Below, one piece after another: positions 38,889 through 47,904 of a stretch of 64,000 bases of DNA (its first letter is position 1; each line of letters begins with the position of its first letter). Both the position numbers and the translations under genes were made by a program. The DNA is taken from NCBI RefSeq assembly GCF_030552475.1, contig NZ_JAUPED010000013.1:35585-99584 (forward strand), given 5' to 3'. Source of the stretch: Mariniflexile sp. AS56. GTDB lineage: Bacteria; Bacteroidota; Bacteroidia; Flavobacteriales; Flavobacteriaceae. The notes under the pieces were generated by a model. The model worked only from the letters and a program-made list of their open reading frames with translations. It ran no database searches and was not told the origin of the DNA.

Positions 38889-39602
38889 ATGAAAAAATTA
38901 TTTGTACTCGGGTTATTATTAAGTGGTTTTGCCATAAATGCACAGAGTAATTCCGATTTATTAAAACATTATGAAGCTTATTATAAGCAAATGAAGAAAC
39001 AGGGTGATGTGCAGGGTATCATAAATGCCATGACACATTTAAATGTGTTGGCTCCATCTGTTGCAAGAATGGATACGTTGGCTTATATATATATGACTGA
39101 AGATAAGTACATGCAAGCCTTAAATACTATTGGTTATGAACGCATCTTGGACGATTCTGATATTGCTATTGAAGTAAAGGCGATTTCCTTAAAAGCGGTG
39201 AAACAACCCGATTTGGCTATTGCGCAATTTGAAGAAATGTTTAAGCGTAACCCTAATGCTTTAGTGGCTTATGAGTTGGCAGAGCTTTATTTGCAAACGC
39301 AAAAGTATCCAGAAGCAGATAAACATATTACTTATGGAATTGCAAATTCTAAAGAGGATATGAAAAAGGCTTTTTATGAAACACAAAACCCGTATGAGGT
39401 ATCTTTAAAATCGGCTTTTATGTATTTAAACGCGTTGTCTACATATAATAAAGACAAAAAATTAAATATTGATAAGGCTGTTGATATTTTGGATGCCACC
39501 TTGAAAGTGTCTCCAAATTTTAATTTAATTCAGTTAACAAAAACCGAATTATTAAGACAGAAACAAGTGTTACAAGCGCAAGAGGCGCAGGCTAAAAAGT
39601 AG
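38889..39602 (+). CDS. exported TPR-repeat protein
   Basis: The 237-residue precursor has a signal peptide (MKKLFVLGLLLSGFAINAQ). The mature part shows TPR helices, for example NALVAYELAELYLQTQKYPE and MDTLAYIYMTEDKYMQALNT. The C-terminal coiled segment is rich in Q, A and K. It is probably periplasmic and its binding partner is unknown. A strong terminator follows. Confidence 0.8.
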   Translation: MKKLFVLGLLLSGFAINAQSNSDLLKHYEAYYKQMKKQGDVQGIINAMTHLNVLAPSVARMDTLAYIYMTEDKYMQALNTIGYERILDDSDIAIEVKAISLKAVKQPDLAIAQFEEMFKRNPNALVAYELAELYLQTQKYPEADKHITYGIANSKEDMKKAFYETQNPYEVSLKSAFMYLNALSTYNKDKKLNIDKAVDILDATLKVSPNFNLIQLTKTELLRQKQVLQAQEAQAKK

Positions 39603-39616
39603 ATGGTATTTTTAAT

Positions 39617-39658
39617 AAAAACAGCCGCCAATATTTTATAATATTGGCGGCTGTTTTT
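39617..39658. terminator. bidirectional terminator after the TPR gene
   Basis: Perfect 19-base arms, from AAAAACAGCCGCCAATATT to AATATTGGCGGCTGTTTTT, enclose the four-base loop TTAT. The A and T tracts serve both converging genes. Confidence 0.9.
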
Positions 39659-39677
39659 TGTTTTAAGTGGTGCTATT

Positions 39678-40196
39678 TTAGGGTTTTTCAATAATTATAT
39701 GGTCGTTTTCAACCTTCTTATTCATTTGTAAGTTTAAATTAGAATAAGCTACCAAAACATCTTGAATATTATTAAGTAATTCGGTTTTACTGGTAGTCGA
39801 TAAATTCGTTAAACTTTCTAGTTTTAAAATCTTAGTTTCAAGGGCCGATATTCTTGCTAAAATAGACGGGCTATTCACATTTTCTGGGATGTTTAATTTT
39901 AAGTTAGAAATTAATTCCTTAACTTCTTTAGCGTTGTTGTTGAAGAAACTTAAATCGGCAGCCTTTATTTTGCTTATAACTTCTGTAAGTTGGTTATATG
40001 CTTTCCAGTTTATGGTGAAATCTTCAGTTTTGCTATCTAAAATATAATCGGTGTATTTAATTTTCGAAATGTCTGCGGCCTTTACCAATAGGCTGTCGTT
40101 GGTTGTAGTCGTTGTAATGGCGCTTGTTTCTTCACTTTTTTTACAAGAAAAGGCGATAACCAAAACACATAAAATGCTTAATAACTTCATATTCAT
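39678..40196 (-). CDS. hypothetical lipoprotein
   Basis: The 172-residue protein has a lipoprotein signal (LLSILCVLVIAFSCKKSEE), with the acylated cysteine at position 18. The mature part is helical and rich in K, N and L, with repeated leucine-heptad segments (ISALETKILKLESLTNLST) suggesting a coiled coil. I do not recognise a domain. It is an envelope protein of unknown function. Confidence 0.65.
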   Translation of the reverse strand: MNMKLLSILCVLVIAFSCKKSEETSAITTTTTNDSLLVKAADISKIKYTDYILDSKTEDFTINWKAYNQLTEVISKIKAADLSFFNNNAKEVKELISNLKLNIPENVNSPSILARISALETKILKLESLTNLSTTSKTELLNNIQDVLVAYSNLNLQMNKKVENDHIIIEKP

Positions 40197-40351
40197 AACT
40201 AAAATGTATCATTAAGAAGCAAAGATATAAGTTTCGTTTCTTTTTTCTATTAGATAGTTAGTAATCATATTCTGAATATTTCAGTTTTAAAATACGATAT
40301 TATCAATAAAAACTTATTATTTTTGGCAAATCTTTATAATTACAACTTTAA

Positions 40352-41323
40352 ATGAAGTCTAAAATATTAATAATTGGTGCTTGTGGGCAAATTGGGTCTG
40401 AATTAACATTTAAACTTAGGGAGTTGCATGGCGATGAAAATGTTATTGCAAGTGATATAAGTTATAGCAATTTAGATATTGTTAATTCAGGAATTTTCGA
40501 AATTGTAGATGCTCAAAATTACGCAAGTGTTAAAGTGTGTGTTGAAAAACATAAAATAGATACCGTGTATTTAATGGCCGCTATTTTAAGTGCAACTGGT
40601 GAGAAGTACCCTATGAAGGCCTGGGATTTGAATATGGAATCTTTATTTCATGTGTTAAATTTAGCCCGTGCCAAATTTATAAAAAAAGTGTTTTGGCCAT
40701 CAAGCATTGCGGTGTTTGGTACCACAACGCCCAAAGAATATACACCGCAGTATACCACTATGGAGCCTACTACCGTTTATGGAATTACCAAGCAAGTGGG
40801 TGAGCGTTGGTGTGAATATTACCATAACAAATATGGTGTCGATGTGCGTAGTTTGCGTTACCCAGGTATTATTAGTTGGAAAACCTTGCCGGGTGGTGGC
40901 ACAACAGATTATGCGGTGGAAATTTACCATAAAGCCATTACCGATGGTATATATGATTCCTTTTTAGCTGAAGACACCGAGTTGCCTATGATGTTTATGG
41001 ACGATGCTATAAAAGCAACCGTCGATATCATGAAAGCTAAAAAAGATACTATTAAAATACGCTCTTCTTATAATTTAGCAGCCATTAGTTTTACACCAAA
41101 AGAGGTGGCGGAATCTATAAAAAAGCAATTACCAGATTTTAAAATCACTTATAATCCCGATTATAGGCAAGAGATTGCTAATAGTTGGCCTCAAAGTATA
41201 AACGATTCGTACGCAAGGCAAGATTGGAAGTGGAAGCATCAGTTTAACCTTGAAGACATTACTAAAGAAATGCTTTTGCAGCTTGATAAAAAATATAAAG
41301 CAGCGTTAAACAATTCTAAATAA
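40352..41323 (+). CDS. L-threonine 3-dehydrogenase, SDR type
   Basis: The 323-residue NAD-dependent protein has ILIIGACGQIGSELTFKL (Rossmann glycine motif), the YxxxK pair in TTVYGITKQVGERW and the family-specific RYPGIISWKTLPGGGTTDYA. This is the short-chain (epimerase-like) threonine dehydrogenase known from flavobacteria. It oxidises threonine to 2-amino-3-ketobutyrate, a route to glycine. It could alternatively be a related epimerase, but the GGGTTDYAVEIYH signature is specific. Confidence 0.88.
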   Translation: MKSKILIIGACGQIGSELTFKLRELHGDENVIASDISYSNLDIVNSGIFEIVDAQNYASVKVCVEKHKIDTVYLMAAILSATGEKYPMKAWDLNMESLFHVLNLARAKFIKKVFWPSSIAVFGTTTPKEYTPQYTTMEPTTVYGITKQVGERWCEYYHNKYGVDVRSLRYPGIISWKTLPGGGTTDYAVEIYHKAITDGIYDSFLAEDTELPMMFMDDAIKATVDIMKAKKDTIKIRSSYNLAAISFTPKEVAESIKKQLPDFKITYNPDYRQEIANSWPQSINDSYARQDWKWKHQFNLEDITKEMLLQLDKKYKAALNNSK

Positions 41324-41359
41324 TTGTATATTTGGGTAACCCTAAATTCTATTGGTATT

Positions 41360-41950
41360 ATGTTCGATAATTTCATGTTTAACGTTCAATATGGCATCAA
41401 CCACGTACTTGATATAAAAGCTTACGACCACGTATTATTTCTTATAGTTTTAACCGTGCCTTATATGTTTAAAGATTGGAAACGTGTGTTCCTACTCGTA
41501 TCCATGTTTACATTAGGGCATACACTATCGCTTGTTTTAGCGGTTTATGGTATTATTAGCGTTCAAGCCTCTATGGTCGAGTTTCTAATACCAATTACCA
41601 TATTGGTTGTGGCACTGTTTAATGTGTTCACTTCTGGTAAAGGGGCTCAAAAGGAAAAAGTAGGCATCTTATTTTTATCTACCCTGTTTTTTGGACTTAT
41701 ACACGGTTTAGGTTTTGCGCGCGAGTTTAAAATGTTATTAAGCGATTCCGATAGTAAATTAGTACTCTTACTAGAGTTTGCTTTAGGTATCGAGTTGGCT
41801 CAAATAATTATTGTCTTTGCTGTTTTATTACTAGGTTACATTATGCAAACCGTATTTAGGTTTAACAAACGCGATTGGATTATGGTAATTTCAGCCATTG
41901 TTGTTGGGTTGGTAATTCCTATGATATTAAATAGTCCGTTTTTAGGTTAA
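41360..41950 (+). CDS. HupE/UreJ family membrane protein
   Basis: The 196-residue integral membrane protein has about six helices and contains GINHVLDIKAYDHVLFLIVL, FTLGHTLSLVLA and FGLIHGLGFA, with the conserved histidines of the HupE/UreJ family. These proteins are associated with nickel or other metal uptake in some bacteria, but no hydrogenase or urease genes are nearby. I start at the ATG at 41360. A dispersed repeat begins just after its stop. Confidence 0.8.
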   Translation: MFDNFMFNVQYGINHVLDIKAYDHVLFLIVLTVPYMFKDWKRVFLLVSMFTLGHTLSLVLAVYGIISVQASMVEFLIPITILVVALFNVFTSGKGAQKEKVGILFLSTLFFGLIHGLGFAREFKMLLSDSDSKLVLLLEFALGIELAQIIIVFAVLLLGYIMQTVFRFNKRDWIMVISAIVVGLVIPMILNSPFLG

Positions 41951-41955
41951 TTTCT

Positions 41956-42281
41956 AATTTGGGCGTTACCCTGTCGGGTCGGGCTGTTCGCTGCAAGTCC
42001 TCGCTCGTACCTCGCTGTGGGCTTTACGCTACCATCCCTAACGCAATCAGCGTTTCATAGTAAATCTTGTTGTTATTTTCACAAACTTTTCACAAACTTT
42101 TACGAACTTGCGTTCTAATTAAAATACGAACCAAGTATCTTCGTTATATTGTTTTGCGTTAGGGATAGTAGTGAAAATCCTTTTGCTTTTTGGCAAAAGA
42201 TTGTAACGTATAGCCCGACCCGAATAGGTCTGAACATTATTGTTTGAAACTTGAACATGGAATGAGGGTAACGCGCAAATT
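41956..42281. repeat. inverted pair of dispersed repeats around 11-base tandem repeats
   Basis: Positions 41956-42044 repeat the AATTTGGGCGTTACCC...GGGTCGGGCT...ATCCCTAACGC element in plus orientation. Positions 42156-42281 repeat it in minus orientation, read from GCGTTAGGGATAG to GGGTAACGCGCAAATT. Between them, TTTTCACAAAC occurs twice in tandem (42076-42086, 42087-42097) with a degenerate third unit. A TATCTTCG at 42136-42143 may be a -7 element for the deaminase gene. No coding sequence is visible. Confidence 0.75.
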
Positions 42282-42294
42282 ATAATTAGAATTA

Positions 42295-42726
42295 ATGTCA
42301 GAAAAGAAACAGCTTAAATACGATAAAGCCTACTTAAGAATTGCACAAGAATGGGGAAAATTATCCTTCTGTAAACGCAGGCAAGTAGGGGCACTTATTG
42401 TAAAAGATAGAATGATTATATCAGATGGGTACAATGGTACACCATCAGGTTTCGAGAATTTTTGTGAAGATGATGAAGGGTATACAAAATGGTATGTGTT
42501 GCATGCCGAGGCGAATGCGATTTTAAAAGTAGCGGCTTCAACACAATCCTGCAAAGGTGCTACCTTGTATATTACCATGTCACCTTGTAAAGATTGCAGC
42601 AAGCTTATCCACCAAGCGGGTATTGTGAAAGTTGTTTATCACGAAGGTTATAAAGATGATTCTGGTTTAAAGTTCTTAGAAAAAGCGGGTATTGAATTAA
42701 AACAAATTGAAGAATTAGAAGCCTAA
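42295..42726 (+). CDS. cytidine/deoxycytidylate (dCMP) deaminase family protein
   Basis: The 143-residue zinc deaminase has the catalytic HAEANAIL and PCKDC motifs (HAE and PCxxC), and its N-terminus (AYLRIAQEWGKLSFCKRRQ) is like the ComEB/dCMP deaminase group, which makes dUMP for thymidylate synthesis. The ATG of the next gene overlaps its stop codon by one base, so the two are translationally coupled. The substrate is inferred from family resemblance. Confidence 0.88.
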   Translation: MSEKKQLKYDKAYLRIAQEWGKLSFCKRRQVGALIVKDRMIISDGYNGTPSGFENFCEDDEGYTKWYVLHAEANAILKVAASTQSCKGATLYITMSPCKDCSKLIHQAGIVKVVYHEGYKDDSGLKFLEKAGIELKQIEELEA

Positions 42727-44318
42727 TGCCATATAGAAAAAAATATTTACCCTTAATAATAGGCGTAGCTATTGCTGCGGGCATTTTTGTTGGAGGCAAG
42801 CTGAACTTTAGCGATGTGCCCGATAAATTATTTTCAAAAAACAGTAAAAAAGATAAACTTAACAGGCTTATAGATTACATTGATTACGATTATGTAGACG
42901 ATGTGAATACGGATAGTATTGTAGATGTTACGGTAAATGGTATTTTAGAAAACCTAGACCCACATTCGGTATACATTCCTAAAGAAGAAATGCAAAGTGT
43001 TGCCGAAAACATGAAAGGCGACTTTGTGGGTATTGGTATTAGTTTTTATCCGTACCGCGATTCTATAGCGGTAATACGCTCTATTGAAGGTGGTCCAAGT
43101 GCTAAAGCGGGCATAAGAGGTGGTGATCGTATTGTGATGGCAGATGGTGATACCCTTTTTGGTAATACCTTAAACGATGGCCAGTTGGTAAACAAATTAA
43201 AAGGGCCGTTAAATAGTAAAGTCAACCTTAAAGTATTTAGAAAAGGAGAACCGAAATTATTAGATTTCACTGTAAAGCGCTCGTACATTCCAATAAAAAG
43301 TGTAGATGCTGCTTATATGCTGACAAGTAAATTGGGATATATAAAAATTAACCGTTTTGCAGAAAGTACTTATAAAGAATTTAAAAAGAGTTTAGATAAA
43401 TTGCTCGATTTAGGTGCTACCGAATTAGCACTCGATTTACGTGATAACCCAGGTGGTTTTTTAGGTATTGCAGAACAAATTGTAGATGAGTTTTTAGAAG
43501 ATGATAAACTGATTTTGTTTACCAAAAATAAACGCGGTAACATCGAGAAAAGTTATGCTACCGATAAAGGTGATTTTGAAAAAGGTAAGTTATTTGTGCT
43601 TATAAACGAAAACTCAGCTTCAGCGAGTGAGATTGTTGCAGGTGCATTGCAGGATAATGATAAAGGGACTATTATTGGACGTCGCTCTTACGGTAAGGGC
43701 TTGGTGCAACGTGAAATGGATTTGGGAGATGGCAGTGCAGTACGTTTAACGGTGTCCAGATATTATACGCCAACAGGGCGCTCTATTCAGCGTCCATACG
43801 CTAAAGGAAATAAAGATTATTACGACGAGTATTTTGAACGACTTGATAGTGGTGAACTTCTAGATCCAGAAAAAATACAAGTAGCCGATTCTTTAAAATA
43901 TAAAACACCGAAAGGGAAAATTGTATATGGCGGCGGCGGTATTATACCAGATGTGTTTGTGCCTATAGATAATAGTATGCAAAATGAAACACTTACCTTT
44001 TTACAGCGTCGTGGTTTTATTGGTTATTTTGTATTTGAAAGTTTAGAAAAAGACAGGAAGCTTTATAATGGTATTAAAAGACAAGCGTTTATAGATACCT
44101 ATGAAGTGCCAGAGAAAATGGTTTACGCATTTCAAGAATATTTGAATATAAGAACTGAATCGCAATTAACCTTCGTGGCTTATCATGAAGAGGTGAAGCA
44201 ATATATAAAAGCAACATTGGCAGACCAGCTTTATGGTGTTGGTGCTTTTGAGGAAGTTTTTAATCAACGTGATATTATGATTGAAGAAGTTGTTGAGCTG
44301 AGTAATGGCAAGAAATAG
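42726..44318 (+). CDS. S41 family carboxy-terminal processing protease
   Basis: The 530-residue protein has one N-terminal membrane anchor (about 8-24), a PDZ domain (about 75-180, including VGIGISFYPYRDSIAVIRSI) and the S41 catalytic domain. SASASEIVAGALQD carries the nucleophile Ser299, and GRRSYGKGLVQ carries the general base Lys324, 25 residues later as in CtpB. It is predicted to work in the periplasm, cleaving proteins from the C-terminus. The exact substrate is unknown. Confidence 0.93.
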   Translation: MPYRKKYLPLIIGVAIAAGIFVGGKLNFSDVPDKLFSKNSKKDKLNRLIDYIDYDYVDDVNTDSIVDVTVNGILENLDPHSVYIPKEEMQSVAENMKGDFVGIGISFYPYRDSIAVIRSIEGGPSAKAGIRGGDRIVMADGDTLFGNTLNDGQLVNKLKGPLNSKVNLKVFRKGEPKLLDFTVKRSYIPIKSVDAAYMLTSKLGYIKINRFAESTYKEFKKSLDKLLDLGATELALDLRDNPGGFLGIAEQIVDEFLEDDKLILFTKNKRGNIEKSYATDKGDFEKGKLFVLINENSASASEIVAGALQDNDKGTIIGRRSYGKGLVQREMDLGDGSAVRLTVSRYYTPTGRSIQRPYAKGNKDYYDEYFERLDSGELLDPEKIQVADSLKYKTPKGKIVYGGGGIIPDVFVPIDNSMQNETLTFLQRRGFIGYFVFESLEKDRKLYNGIKRQAFIDTYEVPEKMVYAFQEYLNIRTESQLTFVAYHEEVKQYIKATLADQLYGVGAFEEVFNQRDIMIEEVVELSNGKK

Positions 44319-44328
44319 CCTTTTGGTT

Positions 44329-44937
44329 TTAAATTTCAATTTTATCATGCACTTTCACGTGCTTTCCATCATTCCAAAGTGTTAAAATATCGGTAGCAAC
44401 ATGGGCGCCACTACCTGCGCAAATAGCAAACTGACTGCGCCAACCAGCTAAAGAACCTGCAACATATTAATTGTCTTCAATTAAGTGGTCTGTGTTTTTT
44501 AACCAAATACGGTCTTTTTCAATCGCAGCTCTAGGGTGTGGTTCCGTAAAGGGTTCTAAACCTTTAATGGTCATTAAATTGGTGTAACCAACCGCTATGA
44601 CTACTGTTTTGGCTTTGTGGGTATGCTTGTTGGTTTTTACATTAAAAATTCCGTCTTGTTTTGAAATCTCTAAAACTTTTTCGTTTTCAATGTGTTCAAC
44701 TTGTGGGTATAAGGCTTTCAATTGTTCTTTGCCTTCATTTAAAATAGATTCACCCGTAGTTCCTGGTGCTAAACCAAGTACATTATTAAAGAGTGCTGTT
44801 TGTAGGTGCGATGTTTTTTGGTGTACAATAATACCAATATGTTTGTTTTCGGCAAAAGGCTTGTTTTTTGCTGATCCTAAAATTAAAGCGCATTGTAATC
44901 CTGCTGCACCACCACCTATTATTAAAGCGTCGAACAT
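44329..44937 (-). pseudogene. FAD-dependent oxidoreductase with an internal stop codon
   Basis: The frame from 44937 encodes a thioredoxin-reductase-like flavoprotein (FDALIIGGGAAGLQCALI, then VVIAVGYTNL and EKDRIWLKNTDHLIEDN) but ends in TAA at 44467-44469. Translation of the same frame beyond the stop continues as YVAGSLAGWRSQFAICAGSG and a 25-residue tail ending VHDKIEI, the usual C-terminal FAD-binding motif, up to a stop at 44329. An ancestral leucine codon TTA would differ by one base. The 156-residue product lacks the last FAD-contact helix. Either the gene is broken or the base is a sequencing error. Confidence 0.75.
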
Positions 44938-45140
44938 TATCTGCGTCCTTTTACTTTAGCTTCAATACGTTTTGATACTCTTAAAATAAGCATCATGAGA
45001 ATGGTGCAAAGTCCAGCAAGAATAGTGATTAAGGCAATCATGCTTTCGCCTTCAAAAGGTGCTTCAAAATTTATTTGAGTAACGTTGAATCCTATAAGCG
45101 CTAAAGCAAGCACGCTAATTACAATAGTTATAATCTTCAT
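44937..45140 (-). CDS. small membrane protein
   Basis: The 67-residue protein has two predicted membrane helices (IITIVISVLALALIGFNV and IALITILAGLCTILMMLIL) and a basic C-terminus (RIEAKVKGRR). Its last base overlaps the oxidoreductase start, and marC ends 11 bases upstream, so the three form a minus-strand operon. I do not recognise the family. Confidence 0.7.
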   Translation of the reverse strand: MKIITIVISVLALALIGFNVTQINFEAPFEGESMIALITILAGLCTILMMLILRVSKRIEAKVKGRR

Positions 45141-45151
45141 CTGTATGTGTG

Positions 45152-45739
45152 TTATATAATTTCAAATAAGGCTTTAATATTATGTGCAAAAAGTTTAACC
45201 GCAATGGCAAGTAGAATCACACCAAATACTTTTCTAACAATGCTAATCCCGTTCTGTCCTAAAAAGCGTTCAATGGTTTTTGATGTTTTCAAAACAATAA
45301 AAATAACAATTACGTTTAGTATGATGGCTACTATAATGTTTTCGGTTTTAAATTCAGCTCGTAATGATAAAAGCGTGGTTAAACTACCAGGTCCTGCAAT
45401 AAGTGGGAATGCTAAAGGAAACACAGAAGCGGTATCTGCAGTATGCTCTTCGTGCTTGTAAAGGGTGATTCCTAAAATCATTTCTAATGCAATAAAAAAT
45501 AAAATAAACGATCCGGCAACGGCAAACGAATTCACATCAATGCCAATAAGGGTTAAAATGCTTTTTCCTAAAAACAAGAACGCGACCATGATGATTCCAG
45601 AGATAATGGCTGCCTTTCTGCTGTTAATTTCGCCTACTTTTTTGCGTAAATCTATTATAATAGGAATATTTCCAATAATATCTACCACGGCAAATAATAT
45701 CATAAAAGCAGTAAATATTTCTTTAAAATTAAGTTGCAT
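45152..45739 (-). CDS. MarC family integral membrane protein
   Basis: The 195-residue protein has about six membrane helices, with FMILFAVVDIIGNIPIIIDL, VFPLAFPLIAGPGSLTTLL and ERFLGQNGISIVRKVFGVIL, all signatures of the MarC family. It is an inner-membrane protein, and its transported substrate is not established; the historical link to multiple antibiotic resistance is not supported. It heads a three-gene operon. Confidence 0.88.
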   Translation of the reverse strand: MQLNFKEIFTAFMILFAVVDIIGNIPIIIDLRKKVGEINSRKAAIISGIIMVAFLFLGKSILTLIGIDVNSFAVAGSFILFFIALEMILGITLYKHEEHTADTASVFPLAFPLIAGPGSLTTLLSLRAEFKTENIIVAIILNVIVIFIVLKTSKTIERFLGQNGISIVRKVFGVILLAIAVKLFAHNIKALFEII

Positions 45740-45847
45740 TTTTGCGGTTTTTACATTTTGTTACAAAAGTATAGGATTGTTGGCAATAACTATGGTATTA
45801 AAAGCTAAAGTTTAGCTATTTTTGCCCCTTACTATTAATTAGAGGAT

Positions 45848-46414
45848 ATGTTTCAATTAGGAAAAACCATCGTTTCAGAAGAAATTATTGAGAAGGATTT
45901 TATGTGCAATTTATCGGCGTGTAAAGGTGCTTGTTGTATTGACGGCGATGCGGGTGCTCCTTTAGATAAAGAGGAGGGCGATATTTTAAAAGAAATATAC
46001 CCTAAAGTAAAGCCTTTTTTGAGAAAAGAAGGTATTAAAGCCATCGAAGAACAAGGTGTTTTTATAACAACGGAAGATGGTGATTTAGAAACGCCTTTAA
46101 TTAATGGAGCCGATTGTGCTTATGTGATTTTCGATAAAAAGAAAGTGGCATTGTGTGCTATTGAAGAAGCTTATAATCAAGGGGAGATTTCTTGGAAAAA
46201 ACCAGTATCCTGTCATTTATATCCAGTAAGAGTTCAAGAATACACAGAATTTTCGGCAGTGAATTATAATAAGTGGGAAATTTGCGACGACGCCTGTACG
46301 CTTGGAAAAGAATTGCAAATTCCAGTATATAAATTTGTTAAAGAAGCGTTGATTAGAAAGTTTGGAGCGGACTGGTATTCGGAGTTAGAGAAGGTTGCTA
46401 ACAAGTCTAAATAA
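45848..46414 (+). CDS. DUF3109 family cysteine-rich protein
   Basis: The 188-residue protein begins with a cysteine-rich motif (DFMCNLSACKGACCIDGDAG) and later has VSCHLYPVRV and ICDDACTLG, the DUF3109 pattern related to YkgJ-type iron/zinc cluster proteins. There is no signal peptide. The cysteine set suggests a bound metal cluster, but the reaction is unknown. Its start is the ATG at 45848. Confidence 0.85.
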   Translation: MFQLGKTIVSEEIIEKDFMCNLSACKGACCIDGDAGAPLDKEEGDILKEIYPKVKPFLRKEGIKAIEEQGVFITTEDGDLETPLINGADCAYVIFDKKKVALCAIEEAYNQGEISWKKPVSCHLYPVRVQEYTEFSAVNYNKWEICDDACTLGKELQIPVYKFVKEALIRKFGADWYSELEKVANKSK

Positions 46415-46587
46415 CTAAAAAAAAACCGCCAAAACACCTTTAAAATAAGGCGTTTAAAACTAAAAAACTTATTTTTTCCTGTAAACTTTTTGAAAATCCA
46501 AAAAGTCTAATTTATTGAAAAACAGAAATTTAACACTTTTTTTTTGTAAACTTCGTTTTGTTTATAAAATGTTTAATTGTTAAAAAC

Positions 46588-46617
46588 TTGTTGACAATGT
46601 TTATAACTATAGCTTTC
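46588..46617 (+). promoter_or_regulatory. candidate nrdB promoter
   Basis: TTG at 46588-46590 and TAGCTTTC at 46610-46617 are separated by 19 bases and resemble the Bacteroidota consensus, apart from C at the last -7 position. A transcription start near 46622 would give a leader of about 80 bases before the ATG at 46703. Confidence 0.4.
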
Positions 46618-46702
46618 ATTATCTATAGCATTTTTCAATCTTTGTTGTTCCCAAAATCGACATCGATTTTCGTCTAATATTTAATTAAAAAAAACCAAAA
46701 AA

Positions 46703-47683
46703 ATGTCTCAGACCATAGAACCCATTCTTCAAGAAAACAAAGATCGTTTTGTTATTTTTCCTATCCAACATCATGATATTTGGGAATGGTATAAAAAATC
46801 GGAGGCTAGTTTCTGGACTGCAGAAGAAATTGATTTACATCAAGATCTTACCGACTGGAAAAACAAATTAAATGATGATGAGCGTTATTTTATAAAACAC
46901 ATCTTAGCATTTTTTGCAGCTAGTGATGGTATTGTAAATGAAAACTTAGCAGAAAACTTTGTAAACGAAGTACAGTATAGTGAAGCGAAATTCTTCTACG
47001 GGTTTCAAATCATGATGGAAAACATCCATAGTGAAACCTATTCGCTTTTAATTGATACTTATGTAAAAGACGAAAAAGAAAAAGACCTATTGTTTAATGC
47101 TATTGATAATTTTCCTGCTATTAAGAAAAAAGCAGATTGGGCATTAAAATGGATTGATTCTCCAAGTTTTGCAGAGCGTTTAATTGCCTTTGCAGCGGTA
47201 GAAGGTATTTTCTTTTCAGGTGCATTTTGTTCTATTTTCTGGTTAAAGAAAAGAGGTTTAATGCCAGGTTTAACTTTTTCTAACGAATTGATTTCTCGTG
47301 ATGAAGGTGTTCATGCCGATTTTGCAGTGCACTTACATAACAAACACTTAATTAATAAAGTACCAAAAGAACGTATTAGAGAAATTTTGGTTGATGCTTT
47401 AAATATTGAGCGTGAGTTTATTACCGAGTCTTTACCCGCTAGTTTAATTGGTATGAATGCGAAATTAATGTCTCAGTATTTAGAATTTGTAACCGATAGA
47501 TTGTTAAGCGAATTAGATTGTGAAAAAGAATACAACACAAGCAATCCTTTCGATTTTATGGATATGATTTCGTTACAAGGAAAAACCAATTTCTTTGAAA
47601 AACGTGTGTCTGAATACCAAAAAGCTGGTGTTCTTAATAAAGAAGAAGATAAAGATAAATTTACTTTTGATGCCGATTTCTAA
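46703..47683 (+). CDS. nrdB: ribonucleoside-diphosphate reductase, beta subunit
   Basis: NrdB holds the di-iron site and tyrosyl radical of class I reductase. The 326 residues include [20 protein letters not shown] and [19 protein letters not shown], both carrying metal-ligand glutamates and histidines. The C-terminal tail ends FTFDADF, the segment that docks on the alpha subunit. nrdA lies 221 bases downstream on the same strand. Confidence 0.95.
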   Translation: MSQTIEPILQENKDRFVIFPIQHHDIWEWYKKSEASFWTAEEIDLHQDLTDWKNKLNDDERYFIKHILAFFAASDGIVNENLAENFVNEVQYSEAKFFYGFQIMMENIHSETYSLLIDTYVKDEKEKDLLFNAIDNFPAIKKKADWALKWIDSPSFAERLIAFAAVEGIFFSGAFCSIFWLKKRGLMPGLTFSNELISRDEGVHADFAVHLHNKHLINKVPKERIREILVDALNIEREFITESLPASLIGMNAKLMSQYLEFVTDRLLSELDCEKEYNTSNPFDFMDMISLQGKTNFFEKRVSEYQKAGVLNKEEDKDKFTFDADF

Positions 47684-47904
47684 ATATTAGAATCCGTTAA
47701 AAGATAAGCTTACTAAAATTTATAAAAGTGTTTTCTCATGCGCTTTTGCTGAAGTGATTTCAGTGAAATGAGAGTTTAAGAAATTTTTATTAATCCAACT
47801 AAACCACTAAGTACTAGGCTATTTACTAATTAGCCCGTATTTGGAATAATCAACTAACCGTTTTTCTGAAGGTGTATCAGAAAAACTTAAAAACAGTGTA
47901 AAGT

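Noticed and set aside
41324..41950. Longer start (41324) for the HupE/UreJ protein
   Set aside because: It would begin one base after the threonine dehydrogenase stop and add twelve residues without family resemblance; the ATG at 41360 fits better.
41956..42281. Interpretation of the repeats as integron attC sites
   Set aside because: The ends GCGTTA/TAACGC resemble attC cores only loosely, the adjacent genes are housekeeping and no integrase is present; a generic dispersed repeat is the safer call.
45147..45461. 104-residue plus-strand frame opposite marC
   Set aside because: It is antisense to a well-supported membrane protein gene and has no recognisable domain.
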